Source: AWTP1-13 sp963840445 (GTDB taxonomy: Bacteria; Pseudomonadota; Alphaproteobacteria; Rhizobiales; Hyphomicrobiaceae). Taken from it: DNA of 64,000 bases. Shown in pieces: positions 1 through 8,141 of the stretch (positions within the stretch are counted from its first letter, which is position 1; each line of letters starts with the position of its first letter). The stretch spans positions 186,001-250,000 of the forward strand of contig CAWIZC010000006.1 in NCBI GenBank assembly GCA_963840445.1, read 5' to 3'. Under the pieces are notes generated by a model. The model ran no database searches and was not told where the DNA came from. It was given only the letters and a program-made list of their open reading frames with translations. Both the position numbers and the translations under genes were made by a program.

Positions 1-31
1 CCGCGCCAGGCAAGCAGCGGGAGTGCGGGTC

Positions 32-1363
32 ATGTCTGCCAGCTTCGATTGTGTCGTCAGGGGCGCCACCGTCGTCAATCATGACGGGATTGGCCTGCGT
101 GACATCGGCATCCGCAACGGCCGCATCGCTGCCCTCGGCGACCTGTCTGCGGCATCGGCAGGTGAGATTATCGAGGCCGCCGGCCTGCACGTGCTGCCTG
201 GAGTGATCGACAGCCAGGTGCACTTCCGCGAGCCGGGCCTGGAGCACAAGGAGGACCTGGAGACGGGCAGCCTCGCCGCCGTGGCCGGTGGCGTCACGGC
301 CGTGTTCGAGATGCCCAACACCAAGCCGCTCACCACCTCACCCGAAACCCTGGCCGACAAGGTGCGGCGTGCCCGCAACCGCATGTACTGCGATTTCGCC
401 TTCTACGTGGGTGGCACACGCGAGAACATCGACGACATCCCCGAACTGGAGCAACTCGAAGGCTCGGCCGGCATCAAGGTGTTCATGGGCGCGTCGACCG
501 GCAACCTGCTGGTCGAGGACGAGGCGTCGCTGGATCGCATCATCGCCGGGATTTCCCGCCGCGCCGCCTTCCACGCCGAGGACGAGGCCCGCCTGAAGGA
601 GCGCATGCATCTGCGCAAGCCGGGCGATGCGTCATCGCATCCCGTCTGGCGCGATCCCGAGGCTGCCCTGATCGCCACGCAGCGTTTGGTGCGTCTCGCC
701 GAGAAACACCGCAAGCGCGTGCACGTGCTGCACATCTCGACCGCCGAGGAAATGGCCTTCCTGGCCGATCACAAGGACTGGGCGACCGTCGAGGTCACAC
801 CCAACCACCTCACCTTAGGGGCCGATGCCTACCAACGCCTCGGCACCCTCGTACAGATGAACCCGCCGGTTCGCGACGAGCGCCACCGCGCGGGAATCTG
901 GGCCGGAGTGAATTCAGGCGTCGCCGACGTGCTGGGCTCGGATCACGCGCCGCACACGCGCGAGGAGAAGGATCACCCCTATCCCGAGAGCCACTCGGGC
1001 ATGACCGGCGTGCAGACGCTGCTGCCCATCATGCTCGACCACGTCAACGCCGGCCGGCTGTCACTCGAGCGGTTGGTCGATCTCACCAGCCACGGCCCGC
1101 AACGCATCTTCGGCATGCGCGGCAAGGGCCGCATCGCGGTCGGCTACGACGCCGACCTCAGCGTCGTCGACATGAAGCGGCGCGAGACCATCACCGACCA
1201 GTGGATCCGCTCCAAGAGCCAATGGACGCCCTATCACGGCGTCAGCGTGCAGGGCTGGCCGGTCGGCACGATCGTGCGCGGCCGACGCGTGATGTGGGAA
1301 GGCGAGATCACCGGCTCCGCCACCGGGCAGCCGGTCAAGTTCCTGGAGCAAAACCTTCTCTGA
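32..1363 (+). CDS. pyrC: dihydroorotase, class I (PyrC)
   Basis: Cyclises N-carbamoyl-L-aspartate to L-dihydroorotate, the third step of de novo pyrimidine synthesis, in the cytoplasm. The 443-residue amidohydrolase-fold protein has the metal-binding HFREPG motif near residue 63, the GIKVFMG stretch, HVLHIS, VTPNHL and the catalytic-site segment GSDHAPHT. The length is normal for class I. An in-frame GTG lies at 23, but ATG 32 is preferred because a GGAG-type ribosome site sits about 8 bases before it. pyrB usually lies directly upstream of such genes and would be outside the window. An allantoinase or hydantoinase is the main alternative; the HFREPG context and GSDHAPHT favour dihydroorotase. 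Confidence 0.9.
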   Translation: MSASFDCVVRGATVVNHDGIGLRDIGIRNGRIAALGDLSAASAGEIIEAAGLHVLPGVIDSQVHFREPGLEHKEDLETGSLAAVAGGVTAVFEMPNTKPLTTSPETLADKVRRARNRMYCDFAFYVGGTRENIDDIPELEQLEGSAGIKVFMGASTGNLLVEDEASLDRIIAGISRRAAFHAEDEARLKERMHLRKPGDASSHPVWRDPEAALIATQRLVRLAEKHRKRVHVLHISTAEEMAFLADHKDWATVEVTPNHLTLGADAYQRLGTLVQMNPPVRDERHRAGIWAGVNSGVADVLGSDHAPHTREEKDHPYPESHSGMTGVQTLLPIMLDHVNAGRLSLERLVDLTSHGPQRIFGMRGKGRIAVGYDADLSVVDMKRRETITDQWIRSKSQWTPYHGVSVQGWPVGTIVRGRRVMWEGEITGSATGQPVKFLEQNLL

Positions 1364-1370
1364 TACCACC

Positions 1371-1469
1371 TGTCATCCCGGCCGAGGGCGAAGCCCGAGA
1401 GCCGGGACCCACAGCTATGTGGGTATGCGGCTGGATTCCGGATCGTCGCTTCGCGACGTCCGGATGACA
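1371..1469. repeat. palindromic intergenic repeat with TGTCATCC ends
   Basis: The 99-base element begins TGTCATCC and ends GGATGACA, an 8-base perfect terminal inverted repeat. Inside are smaller palindromes, for example CGTCGCTTCGCGACG near 1443. It lies between the convergent pyrC and L,D-transpeptidase genes. Repeats with a gtcatcccgg...ccgggaccca core are common between genes in alphaproteobacteria. It could act as a bidirectional transcription stop or be a MITE-like element. No second copy was seen in this window. Confidence 0.65.
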
Positions 1470-1482
1470 GGTTCGGGAATGA

Positions 1483-2223
1483 TCAACCCCGGTTCGACCC
1501 GTTGGTGCTTACCCGCTTCTTGGGCGTCTCCGCTTCTTTCTGCGGCTTGACCTGCTCGGCAACGATCTTGTCCAACTCCGGCGGCAGGCGACGGACGACC
1601 TGCACGATGGTGCCGATGTCGACGCGGCTGGACAGGTCCATGACGCTGCCGTTCAGCATGCGGAAGCAACCCGACGAAGCGGCCCTGCCGATCGACTTGG
1701 CGTCGTTGGTGCCGTGGATGCGATACAGCGAGCTGCCGAGGTAGAGCGCCATGGCGCCAAGCGGGTTCTTCACGCCCCCCGACATCTTCTCGGGCAGCTT
1801 CCAGTCGCGCGCGCGCATCTCATCGGGCGGATACCAGTCGGGCCATGGGTTCTTGCGGCTGATGGTCTCCGTACCGCTCCAGGTGAAGCCCTCGCGGCCG
1901 ACGGCGATCGGATAGTGCAGCGCCTCGGTCTCCGACTTGACGAGCAGCAGTTGCCTGCCATTGGTGTCGATGACGATGCTGCCGACCGGATACTTGCTCG
2001 GGAATGAGATGGTCTTGGGCTCGAGGGGCGTGATCTGCGGACGCTCGCCGCCCGACTGGAACGCCGGACCCCGGCGCCGGTAGGCGTAGTCGTCATTCCA
2101 TCCGCCCCAGAACGAGAAGTAACCGCTGCCGCCGCGGCCATAGGGTGAGCCGCCCCATTGCGCATGAGCTGCTGTTGTCGCCAGCAGCATCATCACCATT
2201 GCGCCTAGTCCCGCACGCCACAT
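1483..2223 (-). CDS. L,D-transpeptidase (YkuD domain), exported
   Basis: Predicted periplasmic peptidoglycan L,D-transpeptidase, making 3-3 crosslinks or anchoring proteins to the wall. The 246-residue product starts with a signal peptide ending near AHA-Q at about residue 22, followed by a Gly/Tyr/Arg-rich linker. The YkuD domain spans about residues 75-210, with the catalytic HGTND and SSGCFRM motifs near residues 170-190; the cysteine is present. A lysine-rich tail follows. The gene stands alone, convergent with pyrC. The exact wall substrate cannot be read from sequence. Confidence 0.88.
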   Translation of the reverse strand: MWRAGLGAMVMMLLATTAAHAQWGGSPYGRGGSGYFSFWGGWNDDYAYRRRGPAFQSGGERPQITPLEPKTISFPSKYPVGSIVIDTNGRQLLLVKSETEALHYPIAVGREGFTWSGTETISRKNPWPDWYPPDEMRARDWKLPEKMSGGVKNPLGAMALYLGSSLYRIHGTNDAKSIGRAASSGCFRMLNGSVMDLSSRVDIGTIVQVVRRLPPELDKIVAEQVKPQKEAETPKKRVSTNGSNRG

Positions 2224-2362
2224 GTCTCCCGGCCCCTCTTGCTTTGTCGAACGCTCGAATTTGGTCGGCGTCCCCTACACTTAGGTTACTGCGAGCAGGA
2301 ACGTGGCGGTAGGCAATTGGTTTCGCGGCGAGCTGTCGCGGGCTGATCACGTTGCATCAATA

Positions 2363-2989
2363 TCACTTGCGGAAGTGATGCCAGGTGCCGTCGGCACCGA
2401 TGGCTAGCCGCCAATGCGTATATTTACCAGTTTGCATCATCTCCTTGGCGACCGCCGCAGGTACCAGCCGCAACAGCTCGACCTGCTGGGCCGGGGTCAG
2501 CTTCTGCAGAGGCACTTCGGCGAAGTAGGGCCACACGTAGATGCGGTTGTTTTCGAGGTCACGGCCGAGCGGAACGGCCACGTATCCGGCGTCGAGGATT
2601 TCGGCCAGCGCGGCCAGCACCTCCCGGCCCTCGCCGTCGCCCGAGATCTTCTTCCAGTAGGCGACGGGATCGCCCACCGGCTCCGGGCCGAGTTCCGGTT
2701 TCAGCTCGTTGAGCTCGAAGGCGTGCCGCAGCTCCTCGATTTGGCCCGAGCGCACGGCAGCCAGCATTGCCTCGCGCATTTCCGCGACCGGCGCCGGAAG
2801 CTTGGCCGTGCCGTAGCTGATCTCCAGGTCCGGCGCGGACCGCGCCTGCTTCTTTTTTGTGCTGTCGGACTTGGCCTTGGCCGCCTGCGCGAGAGTCGGT
2901 GTCGCGCCACCGAGACAATGGACAAGCGGCAGCAGCGCCAGTACCAATGATCCAAGAACACTGTAAGCTGTCCGCGCTGATATCCGCAT
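2363..2989 (-). CDS. conserved exported protein of unknown function
   Basis: The 208-residue protein begins with a hydrophobic segment (residues about 8-35, signal peptide or anchor ending near LAQA), then a lysine-rich stretch and a compact domain. The C-terminal half carries YVWPYFAEVPL and a W-rich end, HWRLAIGADGTWHHFRK. The longer frame reaches 3145, but ATG 2989 is chosen because GAGGA lies about 9 bases upstream and the signal sequence follows at once. I do not recognise a characterised family; the C-terminal pattern is of a conserved alphaproteobacterial hypothetical. Divergent from the LysE-type gene at 3124. Confidence 0.75.
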   Translation of the reverse strand: MRISARTAYSVLGSLVLALLPLVHCLGGATPTLAQAAKAKSDSTKKKQARSAPDLEISYGTAKLPAPVAEMREAMLAAVRSGQIEELRHAFELNELKPELGPEPVGDPVAYWKKISGDGEGREVLAALAEILDAGYVAVPLGRDLENNRIYVWPYFAEVPLQKLTPAQQVELLRLVPAAVAKEMMQTGKYTHWRLAIGADGTWHHFRK

Positions 2990-3123
2990 GCGGGAGGTCC
3001 TCTTGCTGCCGAACCGTTCGCCGGCCAACGGCGCGAGTGCGGCTCGTGCCGGTGTGCCAAGCCATTTCTCCCGCCTCGCGCGCGAGGGGCATTCGTCCCG
3101 GCCGGGCACGATATAGTACGCCC

Positions 3124-3783
3124 GTGAGCTACTTTCCCAATCCATTGATCATCCCGGTCGGCTTGGTCGTGGGCGTGTTGCTGGCGATGCCGTTCGGCCC
3201 CGTCAATCTGCTGGGGATTCAGCGCGCCGTCGAACGGGGGTTCTTCGGTGGCATGGCCGCCGGCCTCGGCATCATGCTGGGTGACGGCCTGATCGCGCTG
3301 GGCGCCTCGATGGGCGTCAACGCCATCTCGGGGGCCCTTCGCGACTATCGCACCGCTATCCAGATCCTGGGCGGCGTCACCCTGTTCGGAGCCGGCATCA
3401 AGCTGTATCTGACCCGGCCCACCGTCGAGATGGACATGCACGCCGAACGGGCCACGCTGTGGGACTATATCTGGGATATCCCGCAGTCATTCTTTCTGAC
3501 CATCACCAATCCAGGTGCCGTGCTCGGGCTGACGGCGATCTTCGGCGGTGTGTCCTCGTTCGTGGAGGTCGGCTCCCACATCGATGCGCTGACCATGGTG
3601 GCCGCCATCATGGGTGGCAGCTTCTGCTACTGGTTCGTGGTGTCGCAACGCATCAGCCAGGTGCGGCACCGCCTGGACAAGGTGCGGTTGGGCCAGATCA
3701 ACCGGATCGCAGGTCTGGTGCTGATCGGCTTCGGCGGCATTCTGATCGGCGAGATGGTGATCAAACGCCTGCGCTTCTGGTGA
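3124..3783 (+). CDS. LysE/RhtB-family amino-acid exporter
   Basis: Inner-membrane exporter of the LysE superfamily, which moves amino acids or related small metabolites out of the cell. The 219-residue product has about six hydrophobic segments and the family's N-terminal signature MPFGPVNLLGIQRAVERG, followed by GIMLGDGLIALGA. GTG 3124 gives the usual family start just before the first membrane helix; the open frame extends upstream to 2857 but that part overlaps the divergent gene's promoter and looks non-coding. Substrate unknown. Confidence 0.8.
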   Translation: MSYFPNPLIIPVGLVVGVLLAMPFGPVNLLGIQRAVERGFFGGMAAGLGIMLGDGLIALGASMGVNAISGALRDYRTAIQILGGVTLFGAGIKLYLTRPTVEMDMHAERATLWDYIWDIPQSFFLTITNPGAVLGLTAIFGGVSSFVEVGSHIDALTMVAAIMGGSFCYWFVVSQRISQVRHRLDKVRLGQINRIAGLVLIGFGGILIGEMVIKRLRFW

Positions 3784-3794
3784 AGCGGAGCGCG

Positions 3795-4040
3795 CTACTG
3801 GCGCGTGCGGTAGAGCGTGAATTCGCCGCTCTGCACGCGCGGCACCAGGCTGTTCACGAGCGTGATGACCGACTCCTCGCCAAAGGCGGCGACAAGATCG
3901 GTCAGCGCCGTATAGATCGCGGCATAGGCCATCAGTTCGGGGGCGATGCCGCTTTCGGTGCCTTCCTCCCAGGCTTCCAGGATGTAGTTGAGCGCCTTGA
4001 CGCTCGGTTCATCGCTTTTTGCCAATCCCAAGGCTTGCAT
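3795..4040 (-). CDS. small conserved hypothetical protein
   Basis: An 81-residue, probably helical cytoplasmic protein with segments KALNYILEAWEEGTESG and ELMAYAAIYTALTDLVAAFG. The frame opens at 4133 but ATG 4040 is chosen: GGGGAG lies about 9 bases upstream and the extension is a compositionally poor Arg/Gly stretch. It is convergent with the LysE-type gene with 11 bases between the stops. No function recognised. Confidence 0.6.
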   Translation of the reverse strand: MQALGLAKSDEPSVKALNYILEAWEEGTESGIAPELMAYAAIYTALTDLVAAFGEESVITLVNSLVPRVQSGEFTLYRTRQ

Positions 4041-4220
4041 ACCCCGTGCTCCCCATCCCCCGTAGCCCCTGCGGCGACGCGTGTTGCCGGCGGCAACCCC
4101 CGCGCTCGGTCCCGGCATGCGCACCGGTAGCACGCGGGTTGCGGGCAGGTAGCTTCTGCAGCGGTTTAAGATTAATTCCCAGCAATCTTGCTGCGCCTGA
4201 CTGAAAGGCCAGGGCTCCGC

Positions 4221-4625
4221 TTACGGAAATGCCTTCATCAGACCATCGGCGATCTCGGAGCCCTCGGTGAGGAAGCGCGTGATGGCCGTCTGTGCCGAAG
4301 GCGTGCAGGAATTGTAGGTGCGGCTGTAGCTGCGGTAGCCGTTGTTGAAGCTGCGCGTCAGCTTGGCGCGACGCAGCGCCGAGGAGCCCTCGGCGTCCAT
4401 CAGTTCGCGCATCCGATCGCGCCACACCTGGCCGTCGTTGGACCCGCACAGCTCGCGCAGGTAGTGGACCGCGCCCAGGATCTCCGACAGGCGCAGCAGG
4501 CGCTCGTCGTAAGGCCTGGTATCGGCGGCACCCGACGGCTGGGCCGCAGCCGGCAGCGACGCGGCCACCATGCCGAGGGCGAACGCTGCGCCCAGGCGTA
4601 CCGAGGCCGAAACCGTGATGCTCAT
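4221..4625 (-). CDS. TIGR02301-family exported protein
   Basis: A 134-residue protein with an N-terminal signal peptide cleaved near AAA-QP (about residue 29). The mature part has the family pattern RPYDERLLRLSEILGAVHYL, then LCGSNDGQVWRDRM and FNNGYRSYSRTYNSCT. Two conserved cysteines could form a disulfide in the periplasm. This family is found in alphaproteobacteria, often near Nudix genes; the Nudix gene lies directly upstream here, 94 bases away on the same strand. The start at 4625 rather than 4700 puts the signal peptide at the N-terminus. Function unknown. Confidence 0.8.
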   Translation of the reverse strand: MSITVSASVRLGAAFALGMVAASLPAAAQPSGAADTRPYDERLLRLSEILGAVHYLRELCGSNDGQVWRDRMRELMDAEGSSALRRAKLTRSFNNGYRSYSRTYNSCTPSAQTAITRFLTEGSEIADGLMKAFP

Positions 4626-4719
4626 GATGCTGCGGGTCCTTGAGGCGCCTACGAGTTGCGCAGGTAGGCGGCATTTTAGGCCGGGTCGTGACTGGGGCAA
4701 GCTTGGTGTGTGGAAACCG

Positions 4720-5184
4720 CTACCCAGCGGCCCCTTCTGCCAAGCTCCAGGCTCGGCGTATCAGAGTCTCGGCCCCGTCGGTGAGGGGATAGGCATTCGT
4801 CTCGTCAAGGGCAACAAAGCGGGCGCAGGCGGCGTCGCTGCCGGCTACCGGCTCTCCCGCCCGCCAGCGGCCCCAGAACACCGCCAGCACATAATGCGCC
4901 GTCAGCCGACCGTCGTCGGCGTGCAGCAGCACCTCGTGCATATCGACCAGCCCGCCGATCTCAGCCTCCACGCCCGTTTCCTCGCGTGCCTCGCGCACGG
5001 CCGCCGCCCGCGCCCTTTCGCCAGGCTCGATATGCCCGCCGGGTGGACTCCAGCGGCCCTTCAGCGCGCCTGCGGCCCGCTCGATCAACAGCACCTCGCG
5101 TCCGCGGAATATGATGGCGCTGACTCCACATATCGGCCACTGCTGCGGGGTGGTGCGAGGCTCAGGATGTCTCGGATCGGTCAT
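4720..5184 (-). CDS. Nudix hydrolase
   Basis: A 154-residue Nudix-fold pyrophosphohydrolase that would cleave a nucleoside diphosphate linked to another moiety. The Nudix box is complete: GGHIEPGERARAAAVREARE followed by ETGV, near residues 49-72, with the metal-binding REAREETG core. Nudix enzymes with this N-terminus (ICGVSAIIFRGREVLLIERA) are often annotated as ADP-ribose pyrophosphatases or MutT-like, but the substrate cannot be told. Likely co-transcribed with the TIGR02301 gene downstream. Confidence 0.87.
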   Translation of the reverse strand: MTDPRHPEPRTTPQQWPICGVSAIIFRGREVLLIERAAGALKGRWSPPGGHIEPGERARAAAVREAREETGVEAEIGGLVDMHEVLLHADDGRLTAHYVLAVFWGRWRAGEPVAGSDAACARFVALDETNAYPLTDGAETLIRRAWSLAEGAAG

Positions 5185-5418
5185 CTCCGGTCAGCCTAGC
5201 GAGGCCGCGTCCCTCGGTCGAGCCGCCCGTTAAGGGCGATCACACAGGCGCGTCGTGAGCAGACGGGACCACAAGTTAAACGGCGAATCAGGGCAGCTCA
5301 CTTCGATGGGGATGATTCGCGGGCGGAGGTCTGCCAGGCTCCTTCGAGACGGTGTAGTAAGGACACCATCCCAGGACGCCACCTGCAGGGCGAAGAAGCC
5401 AAACGACTGCCTTGAAGC

Positions 5419-6156
5419 ATGACCAAGCATACGACGAAGATTGCCAGTGATCGCGCCGCCGCCGTCTACCGCGCGTTGCGTCACGCCATCATCGAGCAGG
5501 CCCTGGAGCCGGGGGCCAAGCTTCCGGAAGACACGGTCGGCGAACGCTTCGGCGTCAGCCGCACACTGGTACGGCATGCGTTGGGTCAGCTTGCGGCCGA
5601 GGGCCTGGTAGAACTCCGGCGCAACCGCGGCGCCGCCGTGGCCAAGCCCGGATGGGAGGAAGCGCGCGACGTCTTCGAGGTGCGGCGCGGACTGGAGCGT
5701 CTGGTCGTCCTTCGGCTCGCCGGCCAGCTCACGAGCGAACAGGCGGCGCGGCTCAAGGAACACGTCGGCCACGAGGAGGCGGCACGCGGCAACAACGAGC
5801 CTCTGTCGATCCGGCTGGCGGGTGAATTCCATATGCTGCTGGCCGAGATGACGGGCAACGCGCTGCTGGCGCGCTACATCAGCGAGGTGTCATCGCGCTC
5901 GGGGTTGATCCTCGCCATCTACGGGCGCCCGCATTCATCGGAGTGCGCGGTCAGCGAGCATCGCGCCATCATAAAAGCCCTTCTCGACGGCGATGCCGAA
6001 GCCGCAGCGGCAATCATGGACGAGCATCTGGAAGCCGTGGCCGGTCGCGCACTCATCCAGACCGCGTCGCCCAAGCGCCGCGAGCTGCGTGATGTGCTGG
6101 ACGCCTACGTGCCGTCCGCGCTCAATGCGCGCTCGGCGCGACGACGCAAGAAATGA
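5419..6156 (+). CDS. GntR-family transcriptional regulator (FCD subfamily)
   Basis: A 245-residue regulator. The N-terminal winged helix-turn-helix (residues about 10-78) contains LEPGAKLPEDTVGERFGVSR and VRHALGQLAAEGLV; the C-terminal FCD ligand domain follows with the metal-binding type pattern EFHMLLAEMTGN and SEHRAIIKALLDGDAEAA, in which Asp/His residues usually hold a divalent metal and a carboxylate ligand. It sits next to a SnoaL-like gene and a solute-transport operon whose shared promoter region carries repeated GTATAC-type palindromes, so local control of those genes is likely (inference). Confidence 0.88.
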   Translation: MTKHTTKIASDRAAAVYRALRHAIIEQALEPGAKLPEDTVGERFGVSRTLVRHALGQLAAEGLVELRRNRGAAVAKPGWEEARDVFEVRRGLERLVVLRLAGQLTSEQAARLKEHVGHEEAARGNNEPLSIRLAGEFHMLLAEMTGNALLARYISEVSSRSGLILAIYGRPHSSECAVSEHRAIIKALLDGDAEAAAAIMDEHLEAVAGRALIQTASPKRRELRDVLDAYVPSALNARSARRRKK

Positions 6157-6170
6157 TCTGCCTGCCGGGC

Positions 6171-6602
6171 TCAGGCCGTGATGCCGCGCAGAACGAGTAT
6201 GCGCTCGGCGCTGTCGTTCCATACATCCATTTGCACGATCTTGCCGCCGCGCACGACGAAGCGGTCGACATAGCGGTTGCCTTCGAAGGGTGTGCCGTCG
6301 GGCCATTCGCCGTAGAGCGTACCCAGATTGTAGACGATGGTTTCCCCATCGCCCGCCACAACATCCGTGCGCTCCATTTTCTTCTTCACCCACTTGTAGC
6401 GTCCGGCATTGAACGCAGCAGTTTCGCGCGGGTGGCCGTACTTGCGCCCCCCGGTGAAGGTGATCTTCAGCTCCGCCGCGATGTACAGTGCAGCGGTTTC
6501 GGGATCCGGCACCATCGAGGCCACCAGGAAGCGCTCGACGATCCCCGCCGCGCGAGCGGTTTCCTCGGTCGGCGGCAACACGGCAGTGCGGAAGGCGGTC
6601 AT
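6171..6602 (-). CDS. SnoaL-like / NTF2-fold protein
   Basis: A 143-residue protein of the cone-shaped alpha+beta NTF2/SnoaL fold, with the usual helix-rich N-terminus (VERFLVASMVPDPETAALYI) and strand-rich C-terminus (FEGNRYVDRFVVRGGKIVQM). Members include ketosteroid isomerases, polyketide cyclases and small dehydratases. ATG 6602 is used; the frame continues to 6683 into the promoter region. It ends 14 bases from the convergent GntR gene and diverges from the ABC transporter genes, with predicted shared operator sites between. The substrate is unknown. Confidence 0.72.
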   Translation of the reverse strand: MTAFRTAVLPPTEETARAAGIVERFLVASMVPDPETAALYIAAELKITFTGGRKYGHPRETAAFNAGRYKWVKKKMERTDVVAGDGETIVYNLGTLYGEWPDGTPFEGNRYVDRFVVRGGKIVQMDVWNDSAERILVLRGITA

Positions 6603-6645
6603 GGAGCTGGCCCCTGGTCGAGCGGCGGATACAGTCCACACCAAT

Positions 6646-6657
6646 ATCGCATACAGT
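6646..6657. promoter_or_regulatory. candidate GntR operator, distal copy
   Basis: ATCGCATACAGT, whose reverse complement matches the proximal palindrome at 6746-6757 in 10 of 12 positions. It lies 44 bases upstream of the SnoaL-like start. A weaker relative, GGCGGATACAGT, lies at 6624-6635. Assignment to the neighbouring FCD regulator is inference from position and motif type. Confidence 0.4.
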
Positions 6658-6745
6658 TGTGTGTCGCAATCTTGCCCAAACAAGTCGCATCTGCCCTAAT
6701 AATGGGCCAATAATCTCGACCGTCTGGGCGATCTTGGGCATTCTC

Positions 6746-6757
6746 ATTGTATACGAT
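6746..6757. promoter_or_regulatory. candidate GntR operator (GTATAC palindrome)
   Basis: ATTGTATACGAT is a near-perfect palindrome (10 of 12 positions symmetric) centred on GTATAC, the kind of site bound by many FCD-type GntR regulators. It lies 56 bases before the binding-protein ATG at 6813 and exactly 100 bases from the related site at 6646. Confidence 0.5.
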
Positions 6758-6812
6758 CTGGCATAGGCTTTGCGTGGATAAGCCATCGTCTCAGTCGCAA
6801 AAGGTGTCCATC

Positions 6813-8003
6813 ATGCTGGCGAAACTTGCTGCCGCGCGCCTTGGCCGGAGGTCCGTGATCCTCGGTTCAGCAGCCTGCGCATTACTCGCGTCTTTGCCCG
6901 CTGCCGCGCAGGAGACCGTCAAACTCGGTCTGGTTGCCGCCATGTCCGGGCAATCGGCCAAGTCCGGCGAAGCTATCGTGCGCGGCCTTTCCATCGCCGT
7001 CGACGAGATCAACGCCAAGGGTGGTCTGCTTGGCAAGAAGGTGGAGCTGGTGGTGCGCGACGACGAGAGCAACCCTGCCAAGGGCGCCATCGCCGCTCGC
7101 GAGCTCGTGCAGCGCGAAAAGGTTCTGGCGCTGTTCGGCGGTCTGGACACCCCCGTGTCGCTCGCAATCGTGCCGTTTGCCAATTCCTCCAAGGTGCCGT
7201 TCATGGGCGTCTGGGCCGCCGGCACTCCGATCACTCGCAACGGAGCGGCCGAGAACTACGTGTTCCGCGTCTCGGCCGTGGACGAACTGGTGGACATTGC
7301 CCTCGTCGACTACGCCATCGCCAAGCACGGCGCCAAGAAGCCCGGCATGATCCTCATCAACAACCCGTGGGGCGAGTCCAACGAGAAGGGCCTCAAGGCT
7401 GCGCTCGAGGCCAAGAAGATCCCCTACGCCGGCATCGAGAAGTTCGAGACCAACGACGTCGACGTGGTGCCGCAGCTCACCCGGCTCAAGGAAGCCGGCG
7501 CCGATACGCTGTTCATGGTGGCCAACGTCGCGCCCTCCTCGCAGGTGGTTAAATCGCTCGATCGCATGGGCTGGGAGGTGCCGATCGTGTCGCATTGGGG
7601 TCCCGCCGGCGGTCGCTTCAGTGAGCTGGCCGGTGCCAGCGCCTCCAAGGTGCACTTCATCCAGACCTACAGCTTCTCGGGCAAGCTCTCGCCCAAGGGC
7701 GAGGCGGTGCTGGCCGCGCTCAAGGCCAAGTATCCCGAGATCAAGTCGACTACCGACGTCACGCCGGCTGTCGGCATCGCCAATGCCTACGACGCCATGC
7801 ACTTGACGGCGCTCGCCATCGCCAAGGCCGGGTCGGACGACGGCGCCAAGATCCGCGAGGGCTTCTACGCCATCGACAGCTACGACGGCCTCATCAAGTC
7901 CTACAAGAAGCCGTTCACACCGCAGAGCCACGATGCACTCGACTCGTCCGATTACATCTTCACCCGCTTCGTCGCCGGCGAGATACTGCCGTTGACGCAG
8001 TAA
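6813..8003 (+). CDS. ABC transporter periplasmic binding protein, branched-chain amino acid type
   Basis: A 396-residue periplasmic binding protein of the Leu/Ile/Val (HAAT) family that captures a substrate for the permease encoded downstream. It starts with an export signal containing RRSVILGSAACALLASLPA, cleaved near AAAQ (about residue 31); the RR could suit the Tat route. The type-I binding fold follows: VKLGLVAAMSGQSAKSGEAI, LFGGLDTPVSLAIVPFANSS, GVWAAGTPITRNG and INNPWGESNEKGL. ATG 6813 begins the signal peptide; the frame opens upstream at 6747. The ligand may be an aromatic acid, amide or amino acid; the FCD regulator suggests a carboxylate. Confidence 0.87.
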   Translation: MLAKLAAARLGRRSVILGSAACALLASLPAAAQETVKLGLVAAMSGQSAKSGEAIVRGLSIAVDEINAKGGLLGKKVELVVRDDESNPAKGAIAARELVQREKVLALFGGLDTPVSLAIVPFANSSKVPFMGVWAAGTPITRNGAAENYVFRVSAVDELVDIALVDYAIAKHGAKKPGMILINNPWGESNEKGLKAALEAKKIPYAGIEKFETNDVDVVPQLTRLKEAGADTLFMVANVAPSSQVVKSLDRMGWEVPIVSHWGPAGGRFSELAGASASKVHFIQTYSFSGKLSPKGEAVLAALKAKYPEIKSTTDVTPAVGIANAYDAMHLTALAIAKAGSDDGAKIREGFYAIDSYDGLIKSYKKPFTPQSHDALDSSDYIFTRFVAGEILPLTQ

Positions 8004-8027
8004 GCACCGGTTGGGCTGGGGAGCCGT

Positions 8028-8059
8028 GATGTGGGCGCCACCGGTTTGGCGCCCGCATC
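8028..8059 (+). terminator. intergenic hairpin between binding-protein and permease genes
   Basis: A 13-base-pair stem (GATGTGGGCGCCA pairing with TGGCGCCCGCATC, one G-U pair) with a 6-base loop lies 25 bases after the binding-protein stop. No long T-run follows. Such hairpins often stabilise the binding-protein message or partly terminate, giving more binding protein than permease. Confidence 0.6.
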
Positions 8060-8141
8060 ATCTTGCGTTTAGCGTCTGAACCATCGGAGAGCCTGCATTC
8101 TCGTCACCTCGGCCATCGTCTCGGGTCTGTGCCTCGGCAGC

